A DNA stretch of 64,000 bases. Source: Megalopta genalis. Taxonomy: Eukaryota; Arthropoda; Insecta; Hymenoptera; Halictidae. This document shows, in pieces, positions 1-14,000 of this stretch (positions are counted from its first letter, which is position 1; every line of letters starts with the position of its first letter). A program made the translations under genes and the position numbers. Location: NCBI RefSeq assembly GCF_051020955.1, contig NW_027476812.1, forward strand, positions 1 through 64,000, given 5' to 3'. A model generated the notes under the pieces. The model was not told where the DNA came from. It searched no databases and worked only from the letters and a program-made list of their open reading frames with translations.

Positions 1-1745
1 TTCAAACACTTGTGATATAAGTGATATAGCTGCAAATGCAGACAAATCAAACGGGGTAGCTTCAAAATCCATGCGAAACAAATGATTTAGCATCAAACAC
101 TTGGGATATCCTAGCGAAACACATGATTTAGCTTCAAATCAATGCGATTTAGAAGGTTTAGATTCAAATCCATGCGGAACAAATGATTTAGCTCCAGATA
201 CTTGCGATGTAACTGATATAGCTTCAAATGCAGGGGAAACAAACGAGTTAGCATAAAGTCCATGCAAAACACATGATTTAGCATCAAATCTATGCGATGT
301 AGAAGGTTTAGCTTCAAATCCATGCGAAACAAATGATTTAGCATCAGATACTTGCGATATAACTGAAATAGCTTCAAATGCAGGGGAAGCAAACGAGTGA
401 GCATCTAATCCATGCAAAACACATGATTTAGCTTCAAATCAAAGCGATGTAGAAGGTATAGCTTCAAATCCAAGCGAAACACATGATTTAGTTTCAAATC
501 AATGCGATGTTGAAGGTTTAGCTTCAAATCCATGCGAAACAAAAGATTTAGCTTCAAACACTTGGGGTATAAATGATATAACTGCAAATGCAGATGAATC
601 AAACGGGGTAGGTTCAAAATCCATGCGATGCATATCATTCAGCTTCAAATCGTTTCGAAGTAGAAGGCTTAGCTTCAAATCCATGCGAAACAAGTGATTT
701 AGGTTCAGATACTTGCGATATATTGATATAGTTTTAAATGCAGGCGAAACTAACGAGTTAGCATCAAATACATGCAAAACACATGATTAAGCTTCAAATC
801 AATACTATGTAGAAGGTTTAGCTTCAAATCCATGCGAAACAAATGATTTTCCTTCAAATACTTGCGATACAAGTGATATAGCTTCAAATGCGGGCGAATC
901 AAACGAGTTAGCTTCAAATCCAAGCGAAATACTTGATTTAGCTTCAAATCAATGCGATGTAGATGGTTTAGCTTCAAATCCATGCGATACACAAGATTTT
1001 GCTTCAAATCAATGCGATGTAGAAGGTTTTGCTTCAAATCAATGCGATGTAGAAGGTTTAGCTTCAAATCAATGCGACACAAATGATTTTTCTCCAAATA
1101 CTTGCGATAAAAGTGATATAGCTTCAAATGCAGGGGAAAACATACGAGTTAGCATCAAATCCGTGCAAAACACATGATTTAGCTTCAAATCAAAGCGATG
1201 TAGAAGGTATAGCTTCAAATCCAAGCGATACACATGATTTAGATTCAAATCAATGCGATGTAGAAGGTTTGGATTCAAATCCATGCGAAACGAATGGTTT
1301 AGCTTCAAACACTGGGATTTAAGTGATATAGCTTCAAATGCAGACGAATCATTCGCATTAGCTTCAAAATCCATGCGATACATATCATTTAGCATCAAAT
1401 CTATACGAAGTAGAAGGCTTAGCTTCAAATCCAGGCGAAACAAATGATTTACCTTCAGATACTAGCGATATAAGTGACATAGTTCAAGTGCAGACGAAAC
1501 CAAACGAGTTAGCTTCAAATCCATGCGAAACACATGATTTATCTTCAAATCAATGCGATGTAGAATGATTAGCTTCCAATCCATGCGAAGCAAATGATTG
1601 AGCTTCAAACAGTTGGGATATAAGTGATATAGCTTCAAATGCAGACGAATCAAATGAGATAGATTCCAATCCAAGCGAAACACATGATTTAGCTTCAAAT
1701 CAGTGCGATGTAGAAGGTTTAGCTTCAAATCCAAGCGAAACACAT
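1..1745 (+). repeat. Inverted-orientation end of the 30-bp satellite array
   Basis: Tandem 30-bp monomers are seen with agcttcaaat on the top strand, the reverse complement of the orientation in the rest of the window. The HOR order is readable as the reverse of A-B-C-D-E, for example gcttcaaatgcagg (D), then gcttcaaatccatgcg, then gcttcaaatcaatgcgatgt (B). Monomers are noticeably diverged: many single-base changes and small indels, a run of B-type monomers at about 1000-1080, and no long identical blocks. Open frames here are fragments of the repeat. I see no gene. Confidence 0.93.
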
Positions 1746-1752
1746 CAAACTC
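1741..1752. other. Head-to-head orientation switch of the array
   Basis: Up to about 1745 the monomers read agcttcaaatccaagcg and then aaacacat. From about 1748 they read aactcgattggttctcctg and then tatttgtagcta, which is a D monomer on the opposite strand. There is no spacer; at most two or three bases cannot be assigned to either side. The two arms next to the switch are not copies of each other, so this is an inversion breakpoint or junction rather than a simple hairpin. An assembly join is the main alternative. Confidence 0.85.
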
Positions 1753-4440
1753 GATTGGTTCTCCTGTATTTGTAGCTATATCACTTACATCGCAAGTAAT
1801 TGAAGCTAAATCATTTGTTCCGCATGGATATGAAGCTAAAACTTCTACATCGCATGGACTTGAAGCTAAATCATGTGATTCACTTGGATTTAATTCTAGT
1901 TCGTTTGTATCGTCTGAATTTGACTCTATATCACTTATATCGCAAGTTCTGAAGCTAAATCATTTGTTCCGCATGGATTTGAATCTAAACCTTCTAAATC
2001 GCATTGATTTGAAGCTAAATCATGTGTTTTGCTTGGATATCCCAAGTGTTTGATGCTAAATCATTTGTTTCATATGATTTGAAGCTAAACCTTCTACATC
2101 GCATTGATTTGAAGCTAAATCATGTGTTTCGCATGGACTTGAAGCTAAACTCGTTTCGTTTCGCCTGCATTTGATGCTATATAACTTATATCGCAAGTAT
2201 CTGAAGCTAAATCATTTGTTACGCATGGATTTGAAGCTAAACCATCTACATCGCATTGATTTGCAGCTAAATCATGTGTTTCTCATGGATTTGGAGCTAA
2301 CTCGTTAGTTTCGCCTGCATTTGAATCTATATCATTTATATCGCAAGTATCTGAAGCTAAATCAATTGTGTCGCATGGATTTGAATCTAAACCTTCAACA
2401 TCGCATTGATTTGAAACTAAATCATGTGTTTCGCTTGGATTTGAAGCTATACCTTCTACATCGCTTTGATTTGAAGCTAAATCATGTGTTTTGCATGTAT
2501 TTGAAGCTAACTCGTTTTGTTTCCCCTGCATTTGAAGCTATATCACTTGTATCGCAAGTATTTGGAGAAAATCATTTGTGTCGCATTGATTTGAAGCTAA
2601 ACCTTCTACATCGCATTGATTTGAAGCAAAACCTTCTACATCGCATTGATTTGAAGCAAAATCTTGTGTATCGCATGGATTTGAAGCTAAACCATCTACA
2701 TCCCATTGAATTGAAGCTAAGTCAAGTGTTTCGCTTGGATTGAAGCTAACTCCTTTGATTCGCCCGCATTTGAAGCTATATCACTTGTATCGCAAGTATT
2801 TGAAGGAAAATCATTTGTTTCGCATGGATTTGAAGCTAAACCTTCTACATAGTATTGATTTGAAGCTTAATCATGTGTTTTGCATGTATTTGAAGCTAAC
2901 TCGTTAATTCCGCCTGCATTTAAAACTATATCAATATATCGCAAGTATCTGAACCTAAATCATTTGTTTCGCATGGATTTGAAGCTAACTCGTTTGTTTC
3001 GTCTGCAATTGAATCTATATCACATATATCCCAAGTGTTTGAAGCTAAATCATTTGTTTCGCATGGATTTGAAGCCAAACCTACTACATCGCATTGATTT
3101 GCAGCTAAATCATGTGTTTCGCATGGATTTGTAGCTAACTCGTTTGTTTCCTCTGGATTTGAAGTTTATATCACTTATATCGCAAGTATCTAAAGCTAAA
3201 TCATTTGTTTCGCATGGATTTGAGCTAAACCTTCAACATCGCATTGATTTGCAGCTAAATCATGTGTATCGCATGGATTTAGAAGCTAACTCGTATGAAT
3301 CATTTGCATTTGACGCTATATCACTTATATCGCAAGTATCTGATGCTAAATCATTTGTTTCGCCTGGATTTGAAGCTAAACCTTCTAATTTCGCATTGAT
3401 TTGAAGCTGACTCGTATGTTTCGTCCGCATTTGAAGCTATATCACTTATATCCCAACTGTTTGAAGATAAATCATTTGATTCGCATGGATTTTGAAGCTA
3501 ACTCGTTTGAGTAGTCTGCATTTGAAGCTATATCACATATATCGCAAATATCTGAAGCTAAATAATTGGTTTCGCATGGATTTGAAGCTAAGCCTTCTAC
3601 CTCGCATCGATTTGAAGCTTAATCATTTGTTTTTCATGGATTTGAAGCTAACTCCTTTGTTTCTCCTACAATTGCAGCTATATCACTTATATCGCAAGTA
3701 TCTGAAGGTAAATTATTTGTTTCGCATGGATTTGAAGCTAAGCCTTCTACTTCGTATCGATTTGAAGCTAAATGAAATGTATCGCATGGATTTGAAGCTA
3801 ACTCGTTTGAGTCGTCTGCATTTGAAGCCTTGTCACTTCTATCCCAAGTGTTTGAAGCTCAATCATTTGCTTCGCATTTATTTGAAGCTAATCCTTCTAC
3901 TTCGCATTGATTTGAAGCTAAATCATGTGTTTCGCATGGATTTGAAGCTAACTCGTTCGTATCCCCTGAATTTGAAGCTATATCCCTTATGTCGCAAGTA
4001 TCGTAAGCTAAATCATTTGTTTCGTATGGATTTGAAGCTAACTCGTTCGTTTTCGCCTGCATATGAAGCAATATCACTTATATCGCAAGTATCTGATGCT
4101 AAATCATTTGTTTCGCATGGATTTGAAGCTAAACCTTCTACTTCGCATTGATTTGAAGCGAACACGTTTGATTCACATGCAGTTGAAGCTAGATCATGTA
4201 TATCATAAGTATTTGAAGCTGAACCATTTGTTTCGCTGGAATAATAAGCTAAACCACGTGTTTCTAATGAATTTGAAGCTAAATCATGTGTTTCGCATGG
4301 ATTTAAAGCAAACTCCTTTGTTTCCAATGCATTTGAAGCTAAATCACTTATATCGCATGTATCTGATGCTAAGTCATTTGTGTCGCATTGATTTGAAGCT
4401 AAACCTTCCACATCGCATTGGTTTCAAGCTAACCCTTCTA
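1746..4440 (-). repeat. Diverged satellite array, reverse orientation
   Basis: Continuous 30-bp monomers run with atttgaagcta on top. A to E types are recognisable, but substitutions are dense and the A-B-C-D-E order is often broken, for example several B-like monomers in succession at about 2570-2700. I found no obvious kilobase-scale identical copy of this stretch elsewhere in the window, which suggests older, less homogenised array. I see nothing else in it. Confidence 0.9.
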
Positions 4441-7400
4441 CAATCGCATTGATTTGAAGCTAATTCATGTGTTTCGCATGGATTTGAAGCTAATCCTTCT
4501 ACATCGCATTGATTAGAAGCTAAATCATGTGTTTCGTATTGATTTGAAGCTAACTATTTGTATCCCCTGCATTTGAAGCTATATCACTTATATCGCAAGT
4601 ATCTGATGCTAAATCATTTGTTTCGCCTGGATTTGAAGCTAAACCTTCTACTTTCACATTGATTTGCTGCTAAATCATGTGTTTCGCATGGATTTGAAGC
4701 TAAGCCTTCTACTTCGCATCGATTTGAAGCTAAATCAGTTGTTTCGCATGGATTTGAAGCTAACTCGTTCTTTTCCCTGCAATTGAAGCTATATCACTTA
4801 TATCGCAAGTATCTGAAGCTAAATCATTTGTGTTGCATGGATTTGAAACTAAACCTTCAACATCGCATTGATTTGCAGCTAAATTCATGTGTTTCGCATG
4901 GATTTGAAGCTAACTCGTTTGTTTCGCCTACACTTAAAACTATATCACTTATATCGCAAGTATCTGAATGTAAATTATTTGTTTCGCATGCATTTGAAGC
5001 TAAGCCTTCTACATCGCTTTGGTTTGCAGCTAAATCATGTGTTTCGCATGGATTTGAAGCTAACTCGTTTGTTTCGTCTGCAATTGAAGCTATATCACTT
5101 ATATCCCAATTGCATGAAGATAAATCATTTGTTTCGCATGGATTTGAAGCTAAATCTACTACATCGCATTGATTTGAAGCTAAATCATTTGTTTCGCATG
5201 GATATGAAGCTAAAACCTTCTACATCGCATTGATTTGCTGCTAAATCATGTGTTTCGCATGGATTTGAAGCTAAGCCTTCTATTTCGCATCGATTTGCAG
5301 CTAAATCATGTGTTTCGCATGGATTTGAAGCTAACTCGTTTGTTTCCCCTGCATTTGAAGCTATATCACTTATATCGCAAGTATCTGATGCTAAATCATT
5401 TGTTTCGCATGGATTTGTTGCTAAACCTTCTACTTTCGCATTGATTTGAAGCTGACTCGTTTGTTTCGTCCGCATTTGAAGCTATATCACTTATATCCCA
5501 ACTGTTTGAAGCTAAATCATTTGCTTCGCATGGATTTGAAGCTAAGCCTTCTACATCGCTTTGGTTTGCAGCTAAATCATGTGTTTCGCATGGATTTGAA
5601 GCTACCTCGTGCGTTTCCCCTGCATTTGAATCTATATAACTTATATCGCAAGTATCTGATGCTAAATCTTTTGTTTCGCATGGATTTGAAGCTAAACCTT
5701 CTACTTTCGCATTGATTTGAAGCTGACTCGTTTGTTTCGTCCGCATTTGAATCTATATCACTTATATCCCAACTGTGTGAAGCTAAATCATGTGTTTCGC
5801 ATGGATTTAAAGCAAACTCGTTTGTTTCCAATGCATTTGAAGCTAAATCATGTATATCACAAGTATTTGAAACTAAACCATTTGTTTCGCATGGATTTGA
5901 AGCTAAGCTTTCTACTTCGCATCGATTTGAAGCTTAATCATGTATTTTGCATGGATTTAAAGCTAACTCGTTTGTTTCTCCTGCATTTGAAGCTATATCA
6001 CTTATATCGCATGTATCTGATGCTAAGTCATTTGTGTCGCATTGATTTGAAGCTAAATCTTCCACATCGCAATTGGTTTCAAGCTAACCCTTCTACATCG
6101 CATTGATTTGAAGCTAATTCATGTGTTTCGCATGGATTTGAAGCTAATCCTTCTACATCGCATTGATTTGAAGCTAAATCATGTGTTTCGTATTGATTTG
6201 AAGCTAACTCGTTTGTATTCCCTGCATTTGAAGCTATATCACTTATATCGCAAGTATCTGATGCTAAATCATTTGTTTTCGCCTGGATTTGAAGCTAAAC
6301 CTTCTACTTTCACATTGATTTGCTGCTAAATCATGTGTTTCGCATGGATATGAAGCTAAGCTTCTACTTCGCATCGATTTGAAGCTAAATCAGTTGTTTC
6401 GCATGGATTTGAAGCTAACTCGTTCTTTTCCCCTGCAATTGAAGCTATATCACTTATATCGCAAGTATCTGAAGCTAAATCATTTGTGTTGCATGGATTT
6501 GAAACTAAACCTTCAACATCGCATTGATTTGCAGCTAAATCATGTGTTTCGCATGGATTTGAAGCTAACTCGTTTGTTTCGCCTACACTTGAAACTATAT
6601 CACTTATATCGCAAGTATCTGAATGTAAATTATTTGATTTCGCATGCATTTGAAGCTAAGCCTTCTACATCGCTTTGGTTTGCAGCTAATCATGTGTTTC
6701 GCATGGATTTGAAACTAACTCGTGCGTTTCCCCTGCATTTGAAGCTGTATCACTTATATTGCAAGTATCTGAAGCTAAATCATTTGTGTTGCATGGATTT
6801 GAAGCTAAACCTTCCACATAACATTGATTTGAATCTAAATCATGTGTTTCGTATGGAGTTGAAGCTAGCTCGTTTATTTCGTCTGCATTTGAAACAATAT
6901 CACTTATATCACAAGTATGGGAATGAAATCATTTGTTTCGCATGGATTTGAAGCTAAACCTTCTACATCGTATTGATATGAAAGCTAATCCTGTGTTTTG
7001 CATGGATTTGAAGCTAACTCGTTTGTTTCGTCTGCAATTGAAGCTATATCACTTATATCGCAAGTATCTGAAGCTAAATCATTTGTGTTGCATGGATTTG
7101 AAACTAAACCTTCAACATCGCATTGATTTGCAGCTAAATCATGTGTTTCGCATGGATTTGAAGCTAACTCGTTTGTTTCGCCTACACTTGAAACTATATC
7201 ACTTATATCGCAAGTATCTGAATGTAAATTATTTGTTTCGCATGCATTTGAAGCTAAGCTTCTACATCGCTTTGGTTTGCAGCTAAATCATGTGTTTCGC
7301 ATGGATTTGAAACTAACTCGTGCGTTTCCCCTGCATTTGAAGCTGTATCACTTATATTGCAAGTATCTGAAGCTAAATCATTTGTGTTGCATGGATTTGA

Positions 7401-8080
7401 AGCTAACCTTCCACATAACATTGATTTGAATCTAAATCATGTGTTTCGTATGGAGTTGAAGCTAGCTCGTTTATTTCGTCTGCATTTGAAACAATATCAC
7501 TTATATCGCAAGTATGGAATGAAAATCATTTGTTTCGCATGGATTTGAAGCTAAACCTTCTACATCGTATTGATATGAAGCTAATTCCTGTGTTTTGCAT
7601 GGATTTGAAGCTAACTCGTTTGTTTCGTCTGCAATTGAAGCTATATCACTTATATCGCAAGTATCTGAAGCTAAATCATTTGTTTCGCATGGATTTGAAG
7701 CTAAACCTATTACATCGCATTGATTTGAAGCTAAATCATGTGTTTTGCATGGATTTGAAGCTAAGCCTTCTACTTCGCATCGATTTGCAGCTAAATCTTT
7801 TGTTTCACATGGATTTGAAGCTAATCTCGTTTGTTTCCCCTGCATTTGAAGCTATATCACTTATATCGCAAGTATCTGATGCTAAATCATTTGTTTCGCA
7901 TGGATTTGAAGCTAAACCTTCAACATAGCTTTGATTTGCAGCAAAATCATGTGTTTCGCATGGATTTGGAGCTAACTCGTTTGTTTCCCCTGCATTTGAA
8001 GCTATACCACTGATATCGCAAGTATCTGATGCTAAATCATTTTTTTAGCATAGATTTGAAGCTAAACTTTCTACATCGCA
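4440..8080 (-). repeat. Satellite array with 1.66-kb and 0.6-kb internal duplications
   Basis: The same 30-bp/150-bp array. The marker phrase gtgttgcatggatttgaaac occurs at about 4829, 6487 and 7087, each time followed by a B variant with cttcaacatcgc. Sequence around 4440-5000 recurs at about 6100-6660, and about 6480-6990 recurs at about 7080-7590 with only small differences. The 0.6-kb step equals four HORs. The 31-bp B variant ctactttcgc appears at 5430 and 5701. Confidence 0.88.
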
Positions 8081-11000
8081 TGATTTGAAGCTAAATCATT
8101 TGTCCGCATAGATTTGAAGCTAACTCGTTAGTTTCTCCTGCATTTGAAGCTATATCACTTATATCCCAAGTGTTTGAAGCTAAAACATTTTGATTGGAAT
8201 GGATTTGAAGCTAAACCATCTACATCGCATTGATTTGCTGCTAAATCATGTGTGTCGCATGGATTTTGAAGCTAAGCCTTCTACATCGCATCGATTTGCA
8301 TCTAAATCATTTGTTTCACATAGATTTGAAGCTAACTCGTTTGTTTCTCCTGCATTTGAAACTATATCACTTATATCCCAAGTGTTTGAAGCTAAAACAT
8401 TTGTTTCGCATGGATTTGAAGCTAAACCTTCATAATCGCAGTGATTTGCTGCTAAATCATGTGTGTCGCATGGATTTGAAGCTAAACCTTCTACATCGCT
8501 TCGATTTGCATCTAAATCATGTGTTTCGAATGGATTTGAAGCTAACTCGTTTGTTTCTCCTGCATTTGAAGCTATATCACTGATATCGCAAGTTTCTGAT
8601 GCTAAATCATTTTTTTCGCATAGATTTGAAGCTAAACCTTCTACATCGCATTGATTTGAAGCTAAATCATGTGATTCGCTTGGATTTGAAGTCAACTCGT
8701 TTGCTTCCCCTGCATTTGAAGCTATATCACTTATATCCCAAGTGTTTGAAGCTCAATCATTTGTTTCGCATGGATTTGAAGCTAAACCTTCTACATCGCA
8801 TTGATTTGCTGCCAAATCATGTGTGTCGCATGGATTTGAAGCTAAGCCTTCTACATCGCATCGATTTGATTCTAAATCATGTGTTTCGCATGGATTTGAA
8901 GCTAACTCCTTTGTTTCCCCTGCATTTGAAGCTATATCACTTATATCGCAAGTATCTGATGCTAAATCATTTTTTTCGTATGGATTTGAAGCTAACTCCT
9001 TTGTTTCCCCTGCATTTGAAGCTACATCACTGATATCGCAAGTATCTGATGCTAAATCATTTTTTTCGCATGGATTTGAAGCTAAATCTTCTACATCGCA
9101 TAGATATGAAGCTAGTTCATGTGTTTCGCATGGATTTGAAGCTAACTCGTTAGTTTCTCCTGCATTTGAAGCTATATCACTTATATCCCAAGTGTTTGAA
9201 GCTAAAACATTTGATTGGAATGGATTTGAAGCTAAACCATCTACATCGCATTGATTTGCTGCTAAATCATGTGTGTCGCATGGATTTTGAAGCTAAGCCT
9301 TCTACATCGCATCGATTTGCATCTAAATCATTTGTTTCGCATAGATTTGAAGCTAACTCGTTTGTTTCTCCTGCATTTGAAACTATATCACTTATATCCC
9401 AAGTGTTGAAGCTAAAACATTTGTTTCGCATGGATTTGAAGCTAAACCTCTACATCGCATTGATTTGCTGCTAAATCATGTGTGTCGCATGGATTTGAAG
9501 CTAAACCTTCTACATCGCTTCGATTTGCATCTAAATCATGTGTTTCGAATGGATTTGAAGTCAACTCGTTTGCTTCCCCTGCATTTGAAGCTATATCACT
9601 TATATCCCAAGTGTTTGAAGCTCAATCATTTGTTTCGCATGGATTTGAAGCTAAACCTTCTACATCGCATTGATTTGCTGCCAAATCATGTGTGTCGCAT
9701 GGATTTGAAGCTAAGCCTTCTACATCGCATCGATTTGATTCTAAATCATGTGTTTTCGCATGGATTTGAAGCTAACTCCTTTGTTTCCCCTGCATTTGAA
9801 GCTATATCACTTATATCGCAAGTATCTGATGCTAAATCATTTTTTTCGTATGGATTTGAAGCTAACTCCTTTGTTTCCCCTGCATTTGAAGCTACATCAC
9901 TGATATCGCAAGTATCTGATGCTAAATCATTTTTTTCGCATGGATTTGAAGCTAAATCTTCTACATCGCATAGATATGAAGCTAGTTCATGTGTTTCGCA
10001 TGGATTTGAAGCTAACTCGTTTGTTTCGTCTGCAATTGAAGCTATATCACTTATATCGCAAGTATCTAAAGCTAAATCATTTGTTTCCCATGGATTTGAA
10101 GCAAAACCTGCAACATCGCATTGATTTGCAGCTAAATCATGTGTTTCGCATGGATTTGAAGCTAACTCGTTTTTTCCCCTGCATTTGAAGCTATATCACT
10201 TATATCGCAAGTATCTAAAGCTAAATTATTTCTTTGGCATGGATTTGAAGCTAAACCTTCAACATCGCTTTGATTTGCAGCTAAATCATGTGTTTCGTAT
10301 GGGTTTGGAGCTAACTCGTTTGTTTCCCTGCATTTGTAGCTATATCACTGATATCGCAAGTATCTGATGCTAAATCATTTTTTTAGCATAGATTTGAAGC
10401 TAAATCAATTGTCCGCATAGATTTTAAGCTAACTCGTTAGTTTCTCCTGCATTTGAAGCTATATCACTTATATCGCAAGTATCTAAAGCTAAATCATTTG
10501 TTTGGCATGGATTTGAAGCTAAACCTTCAACATCGCTTTGATTTGCAGCTAAATCATGTGTTTCGCAATGATTTGAAGCTAACTCGTTTGTTTCCCCTGC
10601 ATTTGAAGCTATATCACTGATATCGCAAGTATCTGATGCTAAATCATTTTTTTTCGCATGGATTTTGAGCTAAACCTTCTACATCGCATTGATTTGCTGC
10701 TAAATCATGTGTATCGCATTGATTTTGAATTTAACTCGATTGCTTCGTCTGCATTTGAAGCTATGTCACTTATATCCCAAGTGTTTGAAGCTAAATCATT
10801 TGTTTCGCATGGATTTGAAGGTAAACCTTCTACATCGCATTGATTTGAAGCTAAATCATGTGTTTGGCATAGATTAGAAGCTAACTCGATTGTTTCGTCT
10901 GCATTTGAAGCTCTGCCACTTATATCGCAAGTATCTGAAGCAAAATCGTTGGTTTCGCATGGATTTGAACCTAAACCTTCTACATCGCATTGATTTGCTG

Positions 11001-14000
11001 CTAAATCATGTGATTCGCTTAGATTTGAAGCTAACTCGTTTGTTTCGTCTGCATTTGAAGCTATATCACTTCTATCCCAAGAGTTTGAAGCTAAATCATT
11101 TGTTTCGCATGGATTTGAACCTAAACCTACTACATCGCATTGATTTGAAGCTAAATCATGTGATTCGCTTGGATTTGAAGTCAACTCGTTTGCTTCCCCT
11201 GCATTTGAAGCTATATCACTTATATCCCAAGTGTTTGAAGCTAAATCATTTGTTTCGCATGGATTTGAAGCTAAACCTAATACATCGCATTGATTTGAAG
11301 CTAAATCACGTGATTCGCATGCATTTGAAGCTAAGCCTTCTACTTCGCATCGATTTGCAGCTAAATCATGTGTTTCACATGGATTTGAAGCTAACTCGTT
11401 TGTTTCCCCTGCATTTGAAGCTATATCACTTATATCGCAAGTATCTGATGCTAAATCATTTGTTTCGCATGGATTTGAAGCTAAACCTTCTACATCGCTC
11501 TGATTTGCAGCTAAATCATGTGTTTCGTATGGATTTAAAGCTAACTCATTTGTTTCCCCTGCATTTGAAGCTATATCACATATATCGCAAGTATCTGATG
11601 CTAAATCATTTTTTTCGCATGGATTTGAAGCTAAACATTCTACATCGCATTGATTGAAGCTAATTCATGTGTTTCGCATGGATTTGAAGATAACTCGTTT
11701 GTTTTCCCCTGCATTTGAAGCTATATCACTTGTATCGCAAGTATGTAAAGCTAAATCATTTGGTTTCTCGTGGATTTGAAGCTAAAACCTTCAACATCGC
11801 ATTGATTTGTAGCTAAATCATGTGTTTCGCATGGATTTGAAGCTAACTCGTTTGTTTCGACTGCACTTGAAACTATATCACATATATCGCAAGTATCTGA
11901 AGGTAAATCATTTGCTTCGCATGGATTTGAAGCCAATTCTTCTATATCGCATGGATTTAAAGCTAAACCTTCTACATCACATTGATTTGCTGCTAAATCA
12001 TGTGTTTCGCATGGATTTGAAGCTAATTCGCTTGTTGCGCATGCAGTTGAATCTAAATAACGTATATCACAAGTATTTGTATCTAAGCCATTTGTTTCGC
12101 ATGGATTTGAAAATAAACCTTCTACATCGTATTGATTTGCTGCTAAATCATGTATTTCGCATGGAATTGAAGCTATCAGGTTTGTTTCGTCTGCAATTGA
12201 AGCTATGCCACTTATATCGCAAGTATCTGAAGCTAAATCTTTGGTTTCGCATGGATCTGAAGCTAAACCTTCTACATCGCATTGATTTGCTGCTAAATCA
12301 TGTGTATCGCATGGATTTTGAAGCTAACTCGATTGCTTCGTCTGCATTTGAAGCTATGTCACTTATATCCCAAGTGTTTGAAGCTAAATCATTTGTTTTG
12401 CATGGATTTGAAGCTAACTCGTTTGTTTCCCCTGCATTTGAAGCTATATCACTGATATCGCAAGTATCTGATGCTAAACCATTTTTCTCGCATGGATTTG
12501 AAGCTGAACCTTCTACATCGCATTGATATGAAGCTAGTTCATGTGTTTCGCATGGATTTGAAGCTAACACCTTTGTTTCCCCTGCATTTGACGCTATATC
12601 ACTTATATCGCAAGTATCTGATGCTAAATCATTTTTTTCGCATGGATTTGAAGCTAAACATTCTACATCGCATTGATTTGAAGCTAATTCATGTGTTTCG
12701 CATGGATTTGAAGATAACTCGTTTGTTTCCCCTGCATTTGAAGCTATATCACTTGTATCGCAAGTATCTAAAGCTAAATCATTTGTTTCTCGTGGATTTG
12801 AAGCCAATTCTTCTATATCGCATGGATTTAAAGCTAAACCTTCTACATCACATTGATTTGCTGCTAAATCATGTGTTTCGCATGGATTTGAAGCTAATTC
12901 GCTTGTTGCGCATGCAGTTGAATCTAAATAACGTATATCACAAGTATTTGTATCTAAGCCATTTGTTTCGCATGGATTTGAAAATAAACCTTCTACATCG
13001 TATTGATTTGCTGCTAAATCATGTATTTCGCATGGAATTGAAGCTATCAGGTTTGTTTCGTCTGCATTTGAAGCTATGTCACTTATATCCCAAGTGTTTG
13101 AAGCTAAATCATTTGTTTTGCATGGATTTGAACCTAAAACTTCTACATCGCGTTGATTTGCAGCTAAATCATGTGTTTCGCATGGATTTGAAGCTAACTC
13201 GTTTGTTTCCCCTGCATTTGAAGCTATATCACTGATATCGCAAGTATCTGATGCTAAATCATTTTTTTCGGATGGATTGGAAGCTAAACCTTCTACATCG
13301 CATTGATATAAAGCTAGTTCATGTGTTTCGCATGGATTTGAAGCTAACTCGTTTGTTTCGTCTCCAATTGAAGCTATATCACTTATATCGCAAGTATCTG
13401 ATGCTAAAACATGTGTTTCGCATGGATTTGAAGCTAACTCGTTTGTTTCCCCTGCATTTGAAGCTATATCACTGATATCGCAAGTATCTGATGCTAAACC
13501 ATTTTTCTCGCATGGATTTGAAGCTAAACCTTCTACATCGCATTGATTTGAAGCTAATTTATGTGTTTCGCATGGATTTGAAGCTAACTCGTTTGTTTCC
13601 CCTGCACTTGAAGCTAACTCGTTTGTTTCCCCTGCATTTGAAGCTATATCACTTATATCGCAAGTATCTAAAGCTAAATCATTTCTTTGGCATGGATTTG
13701 AAGCTAAACCTTCAACATCGCATTGATTTGCAGCTAAATCATGTGTTTCGCATGGATTTGAAACTAACTCGTTTGTTCCGCCTGCATTTGAAGCTATATC
13801 ACTCCTATCCCAAGTGTTTGAAGCTAAATCATTTGTTTCGCATGGATTTGAACCTAAAACTTCTACATCGCATTGATTTGAAGCTAAATCATGTGATTCG
13901 CTTAGATTTGAAGCTAACTCGTTTGTTTCGTCTGCATTTGAAGCTATATCACTTCTATCCCAAGAGTTTGAAGCTAAATCATTTGTTTCGCATGGATTTG

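Noticed and set aside
5400..5475. Minus-strand peptide starting RTKQT, resembling the histone H3 tail
   Set aside because: It arises where the 31-bp monomer shifts the reading frame and recurs at many such sites (for example 39884, 40305, 55127 and 56932). It is followed at once by decapeptide-repeat sequence, so the likeness is chance.
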